Source: Monarcha castaneiventris obscurior (lineage: Eukaryota > Chordata > Aves > Passeriformes > Monarchidae). From it: a stretch of DNA of 64,000 nt. Position 1 is the stretch's first letter. Each line of letters starts with the position of its first letter. Of this stretch, positions 23,101 to 36,020 are shown one piece after another. Where the stretch lies: positions 1,761,001 through 1,825,000 of the forward strand of contig JAMPIT010000511.1 in NCBI GenBank assembly GCA_026261815.1, read 5' to 3'. A model generated the notes under the pieces. The model searched no databases, had not been told where the DNA came from, and saw only the letters and a list, made by a program, of their open reading frames with translations. The position numbers and the translations under genes were made by a program.

Positions 23101-24784
23101 CATGCTGGTGAGGGTGGGAACATTCACCAGCTAAGCCCCTGTCACTGCCATTGTATAATCCCATTTTGCACACCTGTGTCAGAGACTTGCTCCCTCCAAC
23201 CTCCTAAACAGTGTTTAAAAAATACACAAACTGGTTTAATCTCATGTTGTGAAATAAACCAATCAAAGGGGAGTGTGGTCTAATATCTACTAGCTAATAG
23301 GTGCACAGAAATGACTGGCCCAGCACTCATCAAGGATGAGGATTTGGCATGAACAGGGACTCATCAGATGGTAGCCAACAGAGGACTGCAAGGAGCAAGG
23401 AAGGTGATGCAAGCCTCCCAGAGCAACAGAGACTTCTAAGCCCCAGGAAAAGGGAAAGGGAGCTGCTGCTCCCTTGCCCGGGAAGGGGGCAATTTTCATT
23501 ACCACTGATACAATTCCCTTAGCCCAGAGTGACCAGTTTTTGAGCTGTTGCCCTGTTGTTTGACCCCAAGATCCTTTCTGCATCAATTGCAGGGTGTGGA
23601 AAGGAGGGGAGAAGGGTGCTGTGTGCTTCTCCATAGGCTGGCTAGAGACACTGGAACCCTTAAGTCAAAACACAGCTTTCATATCAGAAATCATCTGTGA
23701 AAACAGACTTCTCCCTGCAGCTGTTTAGAGAGGGGAGCTGGCAAAACACAAAACTAGCCCATGTCCCCTTGAAATGGGTCATAGTCATTGAGAGCTCAAG
23801 GGCACACTCACTGTGAAGCCAAGAAATATCTCCAGGTTCAGATCAGCGCTGTGACAAATTCCCCTTCCCAATACCTCAAAAGGTGGGGATTTTCTACAGG
23901 GCACTGTGAAATACCCTGATAACAGCCTGCTCACTCAGGAGTTCACTGCATAAACATTTGTAAAATTGTGAGGAACAAGGTAAGGAACCAGATCTTTCCC
24001 CTTCTTATCTGACAAGAAACCCCTTCTTTGGTCAGTGCTCTGCTGGCAGAAGCTCGATTTTAAACACCCTCCAAGACCCTCAAAATCACAGTATCTGTCT
24101 CATTACATGGGGGTTTTTCATGAGAGCCTGGAAAACTCCTTGAGTTGTCCCCAACCTTGGAAAACTTCCAAGTGTTCGTAAAAGAGTATAATGAGGCTCC
24201 AACTCTGAGGCGTTGTGTTTTCAAAAGTGGAGGAGGCTGTTTCCCTTCTTGTCAGAGGATTTGGCTGTCACTGTCTCATTTGGACCATCACCCATTTGAA
24301 TTGGAAGATGCAAACTCAGTGTGGTCATTGTACTATGGAACACGCAGATTGCTATCCAGGCAACATGGAAAAAGCTTTTGCTTACAACTAGAGGATAAAG
24401 AAAGCAACCACAGAATTCATTTTTCGGCCCCGTGATGTCCCTACATTTTTTAAAAATCTGAATTACCAACTTGTGTTGCCTGTTGCCCAGAGAATGTCAG
24501 GTCACGTCTAAAGTAGTAATGTTGTCTCTTCTACATGCTAAACTTGCAGACTCTTCAGGCTGCAGCACCCGAATTTCCCTCAGGTGTACTGAACATTTCA
24601 GGTGATGATTGACCGCTCTCCCTGATATTTGTATGATTATTAGTCTCTTCTCTGTGTGCTATTCAGAGGACAGCACTGCTCATAAAAAGCAGATAGGAGC
24701 AAGCTGGGCTGCTGCCCCTGGTGAGTAGGAGAGAGGATGGGCTGATTGATGACCCTTGGCTGTTTTCTGATGTTGCAGTTGTTT
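20166..24784. other. Unique sequence, no gene seen
   Basis: About 4.6 kb. 22330-22450 is an AT-rich patch with several TAAT/TTAAT cores that could be a conserved non-coding element. 22852-22870 is a perfect 8-bp stem hairpin. 22850-23650 is somewhat more GC-rich, with overlapping frames but no recognised family. Confidence 0.5.
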
Positions 24785-24842
24785 TTTATGATGTCATTAG
24801 GAGGCTATAGTCATATTAAGGAATCCCTCATGACATCATAAA
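24785..24842. repeat. 13-bp perfect inverted repeat, 32-bp spacer
   Basis: The left arm TTTATGATGTCAT (24785-24797) and right arm ATGACATCATAAA (24830-24842) are exact reverse complements. Each arm contains TGATGTCA/TGACATCA, a CRE/ATF-like core. No mobile element is recognised around it. Confidence 0.85.
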
Positions 24843-25095
24843 GGACTTGATATTTCACTAATGTTATTTCAGCAAAGTTGAAGCTCTGGCATTTTATGGC
24901 CTTTGCTTTCCCCATAGAATTAGGAGTTGTCTAACTACAACCTGGAAGAAATGCAAAAGTAGTCAAATGTCGACTTAAAGTTATGGTTAAAGAATGCTAA
25001 TATATTTGGCTCTTTTGGAGCACATAGCACCTTTAGGTGGAAGACATGATGTGTTTATAAAAGATGCGATCCATGAATCATATCCTCACACAAAG

Positions 25096-25320
25096 GAAGA
25101 ATCACACATGCCTTCCACTTTTTTTGGTGCACAGAAACAAAGAATTATTTTTCCTGAACACTGACAAACATACCATAGACAGCACCATGGCACCATTTAG
25201 TGTAAGAGAAGAATCACACATGCCTTCCACTTTTTTTGGTGCACAGAAACAAAGAATTATTTTTCCTGAACACTGACAAACATACCATAGACAGCACCAT
25301 GGCACCATTTAGTGTAAGAG
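25096..25320. repeat. Perfect 112-bp tandem duplication
   Basis: Units 25096-25207 and 25208-25319 appear identical base for base, beginning gaagaatcacacatgcc and ending ccatttagtgtaaga, with one further shared base. The sequence is not low complexity. Because 112 is not a multiple of 3, open frames across it shift at the junction. The lack of any difference implies a very recent duplication, a polymorphism, or an assembly artefact. Confidence 0.95.
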
Positions 25321-28300
25321 CACTGAATTGTGATGTAATGGTGCAATCAGGAAAACACTGACAATGGAGCCCAAAGCTACCATTTCCTAAGATAAGAGGG
25401 AAATATAAGTCCTGTACTAAGAGATACTGATTTGATGGGTTTGGTGTAAGTGGAAAAATCACTATGAGTGCTGTTGCCAACTGTACCATAAGGGGTATGT
25501 GAGGACTGAGGTTGGTCATCCTTAGTTACACCTCCCTGTGCAAGTTCAGCATCCTCATTGCAGCAACACAAACATTTCCCCAGGTGGAAGTGCTATTAGT
25601 TAAGAATAGGGATTGCATGCCCGAGGGAGAAATCAAATTAGTTTGCTTTACTGCAGTATTAAGGGATTCTTTGACAAGTCTTTATGTTGCTCTCTCCTGC
25701 CTTCCTGTCCTAATGCACTCAATAGTATAGAAATCTTCTTCATGGTTCCTTAACCTTTCCTTTTTTCTCAGAGGTATAACACCTCTGGTTTTACCTTCAT
25801 TTTCTTTGTTCTCTGAGAGTTCCTAATGCAAAGGAATTTATTTTTAATCTACATTCCTATGATTTTTGCACTCTTCTCTCTGGTTGCTCCAAATCTATTT
25901 TTTGCAATAATAAATAAGCAATAATATTTATTGTATCATTTCAAGATTTTTCATTACTTCTTATCTGTGATTTTGGAATGGTGCTGAAAAGCCAGCTAAG
26001 TGGCAGAGCACCTGAAGCCCCACTGAATGGCAATAGAAATTGAACCTTTACCTTACACAGAGGCTTCAAAAAATCGTTGGTGTTGACTGCAAAATTCCAC
26101 TTGAAGCTGTTTTAAAAGCTGTTGAAAATTTTACCCATAATGACAGGCAGAAAATTCTGGAATTGAAAAGACTGCCATTTGCAGGTTAATCTGAAATGAA
26201 CACTGTTTCATTTCACATAGGGAAGTACACAAAATTAAAAAGTCTCTCTGAGAACCCAGCTGGATTTGTGGAAGATTCTTTTCGGCCTGAATCTGTCTGC
26301 ATTGTGAAAAATCAGTAAATTAGAATGAAAAGGGTTTTTTATTCCAGAGATTCTACTGCAAGTATGAGTATATAACACCTCAAAGTTATTTTACAACCCC
26401 CAAAACAGCTAATTGAACTGTTTCATCTGAGGCACAATGCCAGCCCTGCCTGTAACTCTGCATCCTGTTCTTGGATCTGAAGAGGGGAGGAGAGCAAGGG
26501 AAGAGTATGCATTTCAGAAGCACGCTGGTAGCTCAAGGTATCCGACATCTTGCTGAGGAGACTGTCCTTCCTCACTCCTCATGGTCCTAAACCATGTGTT
26601 TCTCCCTGTCTGAAAGTGCCCTACTCATCACACTGGTGCTGAGCTGTGGCCCCTTGACAATCATAACCCCCAAAGCATCAGATTTTTATTACTGTCAAGG
26701 GTACAAAAACATGTGTCCAAGAGCCTCCCATCTCCATTGTTCAGCCTGCCAGCTGATGGAAGAGTCACTGACTTACAATCCTGCAATCCAGAGTCTGTCC
26801 CTTGCTCTTCCCTGCACTGACACAAAACCCAGGTGTTGCATCAGAAGCAAAAGGGCTCCAGGGATCAGCAGACACTTTGGCAGTGGGTTCCAGTGCTGTT
26901 CTCCTGTGGTCAGTGATGAGCTCTGCCTGTAAGAAGACACTGTGTTGTAGGCATTTGCTGCTTTGTGCTCAGCTGAAGCCAGTCCCTGCCATGTGATTTC
27001 ACAGGCAGCTGGCAGTGCTACTGCAGGTAGCTTGGGACTTCAGACAGCTGAGGACACAACCTTCTGAGGAACAAACGGTTTTACTTTTGTGTACCAACAG
27101 TGGCATGCACAGTGAAAATGAACACAAAAGAGAGTCCTCAGAGACTGGCACTTGGCATTTTGCAGGGTCATTGGTGGCTTTGTGATCCCTTTTTTAATTT
27201 TATAAATCACCAATTAAATGTCTGTTTGACAGGCTGCACCACCCTGGACATGTCTGGAGATGCCCCAAAGGAGAAGGTGGGAAAGGGGGAGAGTTGCCTG
27301 AAGCCTGGGATAGTTATCTGTTTGCTTTGAACAGAGCAACCAGTCTACCTCTGGGGTTTTGCTTTCACACAAGTTCATCCAGTTCACCTACTTATACTGC
27401 TCATTATTAATAAAATTGTTAGCAGGTTCACTCCACAGCTGCTAGGGAAGGTGTGCACATGGGTGGCACCTGAAGACAGAAAGTATCTGATTATATCTAA
27501 TACTATTTGGCTCATCTTCCCAGGTGTTCTGGTTTGCAGATAATAAACCAGACAACTTCACAGAGGGAGGTACAGGCACACCCTAGCTGTGGGCTCCAGC
27601 TGTATTCCAGCATCAGCTCACCTGTGCTGGTGAGGAGTTAGGACTGTGCCTGCATATACAAGGGAACACAAACATGGATGCTGTGACCTGTGCAAATGTC
27701 ACACATGAACAGACTTGTCACTGATCAGTAGGTTTTCAAAGGCACCTGTGCTCTCAGCCAATCACTGACACTAAGATGCTCCATTGTCTATGGACACATC
27801 CTTCCCCTTGTGCATCCTTTTCATATCTCATTTGTGGCCATTTATACATAAGCTCATCAAGGTGTAATGCAGCAAGCTATGTTTGCAGCATGGGCCGTAC
27901 CTGCTCAGGGTACAACAGCTGCATAGATGTGACCTGTGTGTTGGAGCAAAATGTCGTGTGACAGAACTCAGGTCTGTCGTGCATACGAGGAATGGATCAT
28001 GCACATTGTTCCTGATGAGAGGTTGCTCTGTATCTTGGTACAAACAAGGAGAAGGAGGTCTGCCATAGACCTGAGGCTGAATACTCTGCTCTGTCATACG
28101 ATCTGTGTCATCTGTGGTCTTCCTCTGGGTGTGAGGCTGAGTACTGAAACTGAGAGGTCAGGTGCAAGATTTTCAGCTAGAGGAGGTTGAAGAACAGACA
28201 GGAAACAGAGGAAAAAGTCTCCCAAAGCAATCACAGTTCCCCGCCTCTCTCAGTGTTATGTACAATGGTACATACAACCTGCTACACTACATCTGAGCTT

Positions 28301-29240
28301 GTAAGGGTGAGCAGTTCATTGGTACTGAATGCTCCATCCTGCCCTCACATGCAGATAGTGATCTTGATTTGACTTTTCAGCCATGGATGCCTTTGAACTC
28401 AGACCTAGCAGAGAAGGATGAATCTTTTCCATCTGATTCATATCCAGAGCTTCTGCTATTTACTTAAGCCTCTTGGGTGGAGACATTGGGCTGGAGAGCT
28501 TGTGGGAACAGCTCCCTTCAAGTCTAGCTGCAATTTGAAAGCTGTGGTGTAGGAAGAAAAACAGGGAAACCAGCCAGTCTTCAAAAGTGAGCCTTTCTAC
28601 TCCCCAGAGCATATGTAGCTCTGACCCCATTTAACACCAGCTCTCTCACAGAGGTTGGTACATGCAGTGTTTCAGGCTCAGAGAAGAACTCTGCTTGAGT
28701 GGAGCAGGTACATGTGTTGAATAAGCTCTTCAGTACCATTACAGTAAGTATGGAAGTAATTTTTTTTCTTTTGCATCTGGACTGCAAAATTTTTATGGCA
28801 GTCAACATTTTTTGCAATGCTAGTTTTAGCAGGAATACATGCTATACGCATTGAGTGATCCTTCAACAAGGTGATATTTTCACATCTGTCTCAGAGTGAG
28901 CTAGAGACCTCTGGCCAGAGCAGCACTGCTTTAGCTTGTCAAGATTGGTTCATTAGAATTTTCATCACAAATTCAGTACATGAAATAAGGTTGGCTTCCA
29001 GCCTGGTGGCTTGTTTCAGTCACCTATGCTTTTAGTCCGTGTTCGGGATGCGCAAGAATGTCTTACTCAGTGGTAATCATGTCATCTTTGATTTTTAAAG
29101 CTCACCTTTATTCCTGGCAAAACAACACATAATTAGTTTGGTAATATTACATGCACTGGATATTTATGTTATCAGTCATTAATGTACATTGCTGATATGT
29201 GATTCTTCTTGACTTGAACAAAGCACCTTTTATTCTCTAG
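25321..29240. other. Unique sequence, no gene seen
   Basis: About 3.9 kb with no recognised repeat. 26580-27330 and 27770-28190 have several short frames of 60-112 codons, none with a domain. 28652-28742 has splice-like borders (ctctctcacag and gtaagt), but all frames contain a stop. Confidence 0.5.
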
Positions 29241-29407
29241 ATGAAACAGGCGCTACTTTGCTTAACTATTGGGCAGATGGTAGCCTGATAGTCATTCACT
29301 TGCCCCTAGAAAGTGTTTCACTAGTGGACCAGTTTCTTGGGCAATGTCTCTGCCTGGTTGTCAAGACCTGCCAGCTGTTGGAATATCATTCTTACACATC
29401 TTTGGAC
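29241..29407 (+). other. Weak coding-exon candidate (167 bp)
   Basis: The acceptor ccttttattctctag precedes 167 bp that end in gac followed by the strong donor gtaagt. One frame (AT|GAA ACA GGC...) is open throughout, giving about 56 residues with mixed, protein-like composition (for example LLNYWADGSLIVIHLP). It stays open past the donor to 29560. I do not recognise the peptide, and open runs of this length occur by chance in the window. Confidence 0.2.
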
Positions 29408-29939
29408 GTAAGTTTAAAAGGTATCATGGAGCTTTTCAGACTAACTGTATGGTGTAGTTTTGAGAGCTATGATTGGAATACCCATTATCAGGAAAAAAAG
29501 AAGAGAACACATAGATTAACGCACCCCTCTCGTGTGGTCCAAAAATCCCATTCAGAGTAGCTGCAGCACAATGGCTGTTTTCTAAACATTCACAGGTAAT
29601 TGACTCAGTGGAGCTGTGCCTCAGGGCTGCAGAACACTTCATAAACAGTGGTTTAGGCATTCTTCTTGCACAAAGAAAGTCCCTTTTCCAAGGAATATTT
29701 AATGCACCTGAATACATAACTAATAGAAGCAATCTGCAAAGGGCAGGAGCTTGACCAGATAAACTTTACAATAACACAAATATTAAAACTTATTTATAAT
29801 GTCATGCTCTTCTTTCTATTTATGAAACCTCAACATATTTATCTTTATTTAGAAATTATTAGTCCCAAATTGAGCTCAGATGCTTCATCTCCTGTTTGAA
29901 TTATGAGCAAGAAAAAATAGTGGAGCAACAATACCCCAG

Positions 29940-30190
29940 GAGTGAGGGCTTTACATATTTAATTTAATTAATTTATGAGCATTTCCAGGGAATCCCTATT
30001 ACTGCACCTGAAAGCCTGGAAATCCTGCATTTTAAGAGTTTTCCATTTCATATTTTTTTCTTCATGCTAATTTGAGCCTCACATCTCCAGCCCTGTAGTG
30101 TTCAATACATAGAAAAGCAGTATTAATGTCTTAGTGCTTATTATGTCAACTGCAATTGAATTAATTTCTCATGAATTTTTTGTTGGTTAT
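29940..30190. other. Possible conserved non-coding element
   Basis: Repeat-free AT-rich sequence dense in TTAATTAA/TAAT homeodomain-type cores (aatttaattaatttatg, attgaattaatttctc) plus attatgtcaac. It has the look of vertebrate developmental enhancers, but conservation cannot be judged from one genome. Confidence 0.22.
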
Positions 30191-31702
30191 GCCTGTCTTG
30201 TTCTAGTAAGATGCTCAATGATAGCAGGGTAAGAGGTCCCTGTTTGTGGCTTCTCCTGTTCTGTGTGAGGCTTCACCTTTGCTTTGTTCTCTGAAACAGC
30301 ACTAACCAAAACACTGATGTGCTTTCTTTAAAGCATGTATCACAGGGGCTTAGTGATTTTGAGCTAGTTTTCGTAGGCTTCCAGGAAACAGTGGTAGATG
30401 TGGTATCATGTGACATGTCAGGGGTATCCAAATCCAGTGTCTTTCAAATCTGAGTCATGCTCCTGTTTCCCTCTTTGGCAGGTGTGAAAGAAATGAAAAA
30501 CTCCTGAATTAGCATTTGCTGTTTGTCAGTGCTGTGCTCCCTGACAGAATCAGATTCATATTGGCGCTTTCTCCCACCCTCTTAATTAATTTTGCTGTGC
30601 TGAGCAAGCGGGCTGCAGCAGGCTTGCTGCTGTGGACTGATCTCCTCATCTGCCTTTGATGTGTCTCCTGGGATGGGGAGGGTGCACTGGAGAAACTCAT
30701 AAGAGGGACCTACTATTGGTTATTTTCATGCAGCCTTGGGCAGAGCTCTTCTCTGTCCTCTACTCTTACATGACTTCTTTTTTAACAGCAACTATATTGT
30801 CATAATACAGCAGAGGCTTCTAAGGCCTGGGAGCTATGGGGGCCTGGGGCCCACATGCACTATGCACTGTCACTGCAGCAGGAGTTGGTGCACACAGACC
30901 CTGTCCACACATGGCTAGGGAATGTGTTGAAAACCGCAGGGCTTGGCCTGGCTCTCGGGGTGCCTGCCACCCTTGTCTCCAGAGACTTCACCTCTCCAAG
31001 TCCACAGCTGAGGGCTGGTGCCAGATGGCAGCTGCTCCAGTGCAAGCCAGCGGGCCCTCTGCCCACCCCAGGAGGCTCAGCTCCCACTGAGGACGTTTCC
31101 TTTACTCCCTTGTTCGGTGCAATGGCTGCAGTGCTGCCCGTAGGCCACTCTCCTTCCCATGCCTCCTCTCTGGCCCAGAAAGTCTGTGTCCAGCAGCAGC
31201 TGGGCAAGGGCCACTTTCCCCTGTGGGGTGCAGGAGCTGATTGTGGCTGACAGGACAGGGTGGAAAAGAGGTGGCACCTTGATCAGCAGAGTGCAGGGCC
31301 ACTCAGAGCAGGCAGGTTGCCTGCAGCTGCACTGGGATTGGTGAGTTGAAACCTGGTTTTCCGTGGTGCTATCTGGGAATCTGCTGAGAGCTGGCTGCTG
31401 ATATATGGAACGAATGAGCTTTGGAAAATGCTGGTGCCTGCCCCTACGTGTATGGCTGCATGTGTGCAAAGCAGGCGCCAATCGGCAGTGGTGTGCGTCA
31501 GACTGGAGTCAGAGCCATGGGGCACTTGTTTTCACTGCACTAAAACAAGTAATCACAGCTCTTCATTTTTTTGCTCTATTTTCTCTCTGTCTCACTATTT
31601 TCTTTCTTTTTCTTATTTTTTTCTTTTTTTTTCTGTTAGTTTGGTTGATTGGTTGGTTTTGGGTTTTTTTTTTCTAAAATTGCCAAGTATTGAAATGGAT
31701 TG
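30191..31702. other. No gene called; GC-rich CpG-poor patch and pyrimidine tract
   Basis: 30820-31330 is clearly GC-richer than its flanks but CpG-poor. Open frames of 84-134 codons on both strands overlap there, as expected where stops are rare. 31595-31678 is a T/C-rich tract interrupted by tggttgattggttgg. No repeat family or protein is recognised. Confidence 0.5.
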
Positions 31703-31930
31703 AATCTGGTTGGATGCCAGGTACCTGTCAAAGCCACCCCATTACTCCCCTCCTCAGCTGGGTAGGGGAGAGAATATAATGAAGAGCTCGTGGGTCAAGA
31801 TAAGGATGGGGAGAGATTGCTCAGCAATTACAGCCATAGGTAAAACAGACTCAACTTGGGGCATTGAGTTTCATTTATTATCAATCAAATCAGAATAGAA
31901 TAATGAGAAATAAATCCAAATCTTAATGTC
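31703..31930 (-). mobile_element. LTR fragment, family B (passerine ERV)
   Basis: Contains ggatgccaggtacctgtcaaagcc, cctcctcagctggg, aatgaagagctcgtgggtcaagataagg, ggtaaaacagactcaacttgggg and atttattatcaatcaaatcag...aataatgagaaataaa. This parallels 43655-43868 of the full family B LTR and a motif series I recall from passerine LTRs. The TTTATT at 31874-31879 is the minus-strand AATAAA. Only the R/U5 end is present; the match stops near atcttaatgtct, so most of U3 is missing. Confidence 0.78.
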
Positions 31931-34900
31931 TCACCATGGTCTTGGTCATATATTGGTCAAGTACGTTTCTTCTGAAATGAATGCTTCTGTTCTTGCTGAA
32001 AGAATACTGTGTATTAATGGGATTTAGGTCTTTCCCTGCCTGTTTAGTTTGCCAGAAGCTGCAAACCTGCTTAGGTGGCCATACAAAAAGCCTAGAACTA
32101 CAGTCTTGGGGTTTTTTTTTTTTTGTTTGTAAATTGCCTGAGAAAATGCATTTATAAATGTTATTTTCTGGACTACATTGAGCTGAAAGCTCCCAGTGAA
32201 AATTTGACTACTTGATTACTATTTGACTATTTGATTACTGTTCCCACTTTCTGCCATCAGACTAATCCTTGCGTGAGTTGCTAATATTTGGGCTGCAAGC
32301 ATGCCATCCTTTAGTTCAGTTTAGGACCTTCCAGATTAAACTTAGACATTGTCCAGTTTTCATTTTAAAATGAAAGAGAACTCAGAATATTCTGTGATTC
32401 TGTGAGAATATTATTTACACATCACATATAACATTCTGCACAGTTTGGGTAGTAGGGAAAGGAAAGAAAGGGCAACAAGCCTGCATGGCTCAGATTGCTT
32501 GAGTCATGAATATTCATCATATTAATGAAAAGATCTGGAGTTTTCATAGGAACTCCACCCACCAAACTGAAATAACTGTTACAGCCTTTGCCAATAAAAT
32601 GTGAAATGGATAAAAAATGAAGCAACATAGATTGTACGAAGCAACTGTTTTAAATCTTGAGTATGATGGTCAGAAACAAGAGCTCTCCAGCAACAAAACA
32701 GAGTTTCAGGCCTTGTGATCAAATATCTTTTAGCAAACACTGAATGTGGAGAGTGTGCACGGTCTGGGCTTTCATTGCCACAGCCTGCACACATCCATGT
32801 CTTCATGAGCACCTTGTGGGCACTTTAGCACAGGCTCTTCCTGGGGTTGGCGTTGTTTTATATGACTGTAGTAATCCGCTACTGCTAACTCTGCTTGCTT
32901 TCTATGTCAATTCTCTTGTATTAAAACACCTAAAAGTCCTTCACTGCTGGTTTTAATTACAAGTGTGTTAGCTGCTTCTCTACATGTAATTACTAAAATG
33001 AATGGAGAAAGCAGAGATGAGAGAGTGTAAATGCTCTTCACACAGAAATGCAATTACATCTGCAGGCGTCTTTCCAACTACTCCATATGTTATGTAAAGT
33101 TTGGTCTATGTACATATGAAATAATGAGAATATTTGTTTTCCCTTCTCACGTTCACAATGGGTTAATTTCAGACATATTTTATAAGGTATTTCTGATTGT
33201 TAGGTAGACAGATGAGTATCTCCTCCAGTACTGTCATATCCACCTCAAAAACCAAAGAAAAGAGAGTACATGATTATTCCAGTGTATATGCACTGTAAGC
33301 AAACACCTGATGTTGTGTGCTCACTGTGTTGTTGACCTTCTGAAGTCAGTCTAAGTTCAGGGAGCCTTTGAACAGCCTCCTGGAAGGGGTGACATAAGGG
33401 AAACACCTGCACCTGGGCATCATTTTGCTAAGGACCTGCCTTCACCATGAAATTAAGACAAGTCTGCACCTGAGTTTCTTCTCCCCATTTGGTCTCACTA
33501 AAATAAAAGCAACTGCATTTAGCAGCCTTATTTGTCCTGAGACTGGCTAAGGTATGTTGTGAGCTGCTGTTAACTCCTTCTAGCTCTTTTGGGATGTGCG
33601 ATAGGATTCAGAAGAAAACCCCAGACTAAAGCAGCAGGCGAGTGAGCCCAGCCTGCACGTGTGTAGCAGAGTGGTTGCAACAATCTCTGGCAGACTGTGC
33701 TTAGTCAAGCTTTGTCCCATGTCCAAGCTGAAGAGGTTCTGCCTATGTGGAGCACTTAATAAGGAATGGGTTTGTGGCTTAGTTAATTTATATCAGTGTC
33801 GTAGGATCTACTGCTCCCTGTGCTCTCCCCAGTCCCTGAAGAGGGTCAATGCAGCCTCCCCTGTTTTCAAGAGGGTCTTGGCATCAGTCACTGCTCAGTT
33901 CCTTGTGACAGACAGAAGCATGGGCTTGCTGTGAGGAGCTTCTGCCCTGGTTGTTCCTGCTGGGAAAGTCAGAAGAAATTAATCCTAGAATGCTCTCATA
34001 CATTCCTCAAAGGTAGCAGCTGCAGCAGTGACCTAGTCTGAATACAAGGGGGAGTGAATTGTAAAATTAACTAAACAAGAAGATTTTTTTTTCTTGAGAT
34101 TTTTCTCCAAAAAACGCAAAATAGAATAAATGCTGCTGGGGAAAAAGTCGCAGATACCTGTTTAAAAAAAAAAAAAAAGGTTTTCTTTGATGACTAACTA
34201 ACATTTACATAATTTTTGCAATCCGTTTGTATGAGTTTTCACATTAAAAAAAGTCTTTAGTCCATGTTTAGGCCATGTTCAATACTTGCAAAAGTGAAGC
34301 CAAAATGTCTTTTCAGAAAGGATTTGGACCTGGAATCCTTTGATGTCTAGTAACTTACAGAGAACTGGGATCGGGAATGATGACATGTGAGTCATGTGAG
34401 GCAAATGGCAGCTTTGCTTGTGGACCAGAGAGTAAATATAATCCACAGAGGGTGTCATAACGTCAGTAGAAATGTGGAACAACTTGTAGATAGTTGTGTC
34501 TCTCTGTCTAAATCCTACACAGATGAAGAAAAGTTTATTCTTCAGATAAATTATTGTTCCAAGTAATTTTAATTTGTTTTTAAAGAAACAATAGCAGTCC
34601 TTTTACTGAGTTGATTCAAATATCCTTGCACAGGCAGTGCTGAAATAAATGCAAGATACAGTTAAACTTTGGGGACCATAAAATCATTTGTGTCACTCAA
34701 GATAGAACCCAAAATCTGACATCAGTGAAGCCAGTAGCAAATTTCTTTTTGCTATACCACTCTTAGAAGGAGGTTCTTAAAAAGAACAGATATTTGATTG
34801 TGCACATAGGGAACATTCTAGTGGTATTGTACTTACTAAAATATTCTAGACCGTTATGTAGTAACATTCTTTTTGAAGAGTGTAGTATTTGAAGAATATT

Positions 34901-35539
34901 CCATTTGAGTGGAAATCACTCAAATTAAAACTGACTTTTTTTTTTAATACACTGTAAGATGCATGATAATATATAAAAAATGGGGGAAATATACTTCATA
35001 AAATACAAAAAATTGCTACCATAAAGCAAGTAAGATTTTTTAGCCTGATGTGCTGTTTGTGCTGCCTCTGTTTTCCATGCTAAAAATCTTTGTTTCTCAT
35101 TTTCAACCAAATTTTTGGTTTATGTCATGACTCTTCACGAGTATCTGAAGGAAGTTTTTAATGCAAGACAGTGGTTTCTGAGATTTATGTGACAAGCCTG
35201 GGTAAATTTCAAATTACTTTGATTTAATCCATTTGGAGCTGCTGCACTAAATCACTGTAGCTGTTGCTGACATACCAGCCCACAGAAACCTGGAAGCCGA
35301 TGATATAAGTTTATCTCCGTATCTACAGGTGAAAACTCAGGCAGCCTTGAATTGCAGCAAGAGGTGTATGCCTCTGTTCTGAATATATTTGGGGAATGAG
35401 CAGGGGCTGCTTCTTTGAGCACTCTGTGAGAAGTCTTAACTGTGCTTTTCCTCTTGAAATAAATTGTCCTCAAGGTCATGCTATCTTTCAGAATATACAG
35501 TAGGAACTTTCCCTTTTTTTTTCCCCCACTGACACAGGC
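31931..35539. other. Unique sequence, no gene seen
   Basis: 32202-32239 is a 19-bp direct duplication with one mismatch (atttgactacttgattact / atttgactatttgattact). 32380-32405 has ctgtgattctgtga, possibly the tail of an unrecognisable CR1. 34164-34178 is an A run. Otherwise nothing is named. Confidence 0.5.
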
Positions 35540-36020
35540 CACAGCCTTATTTATTTAAGAAATACACATCAGGGAGCCAAATATTCATAAATTACCTACT
35601 GCTACAGTAAGCATCCACTTGACAAGCCTGCAGCTGGCCTCAGCCTCCTGACAGGAGGTTCCAGTTGGGAACCTGGAATTCCTGCGGTCACCCTATCTGT
35701 GCTCTCTCCTGTTTGAGGGAACCTCCGACTTTCTAGGCCAGGATTTGGCTTACAAGTAAAAGGAAATAGAAAATGAAGACATCTTTAGGCAGCTGTATAA
35801 ATCCTTTTGACATGGCTTTGAGTAAATGAGCAATGGCAGCATCCACCTCTTACCATTCTGATGCAAATTTCGCATCTACTGATATTTATAAATAAACTTT
35901 GAGGTCTCAGCCATTCCACTTTAAGCTGATTGTGTTACAGAACAATTGCAAGATCAACAATGTCTAGAATTGCAATTAAGGGTGTGAATTTTGAGAAATA
36001 GTTCATAGAAGCTACTTGCC
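35540..36020. other. Possible conserved non-coding element
   Basis: Repeat-free, even-textured sequence: aaatattcataaattacc, then gcagctgtataaatcc and gatgcaaatttcgcatctactgatatttataaataaac. Its AT-rich cores are interspersed with E-box and POU-like (atgcaaat) motifs. The resemblance to conserved elements is visual only. Confidence 0.2.

Noticed and set aside
25214..25519. 101-codon minus-strand frame across the duplication
   Set aside because: It reads across one unit of the 112-bp duplication into unrelated sequence and has no domain.
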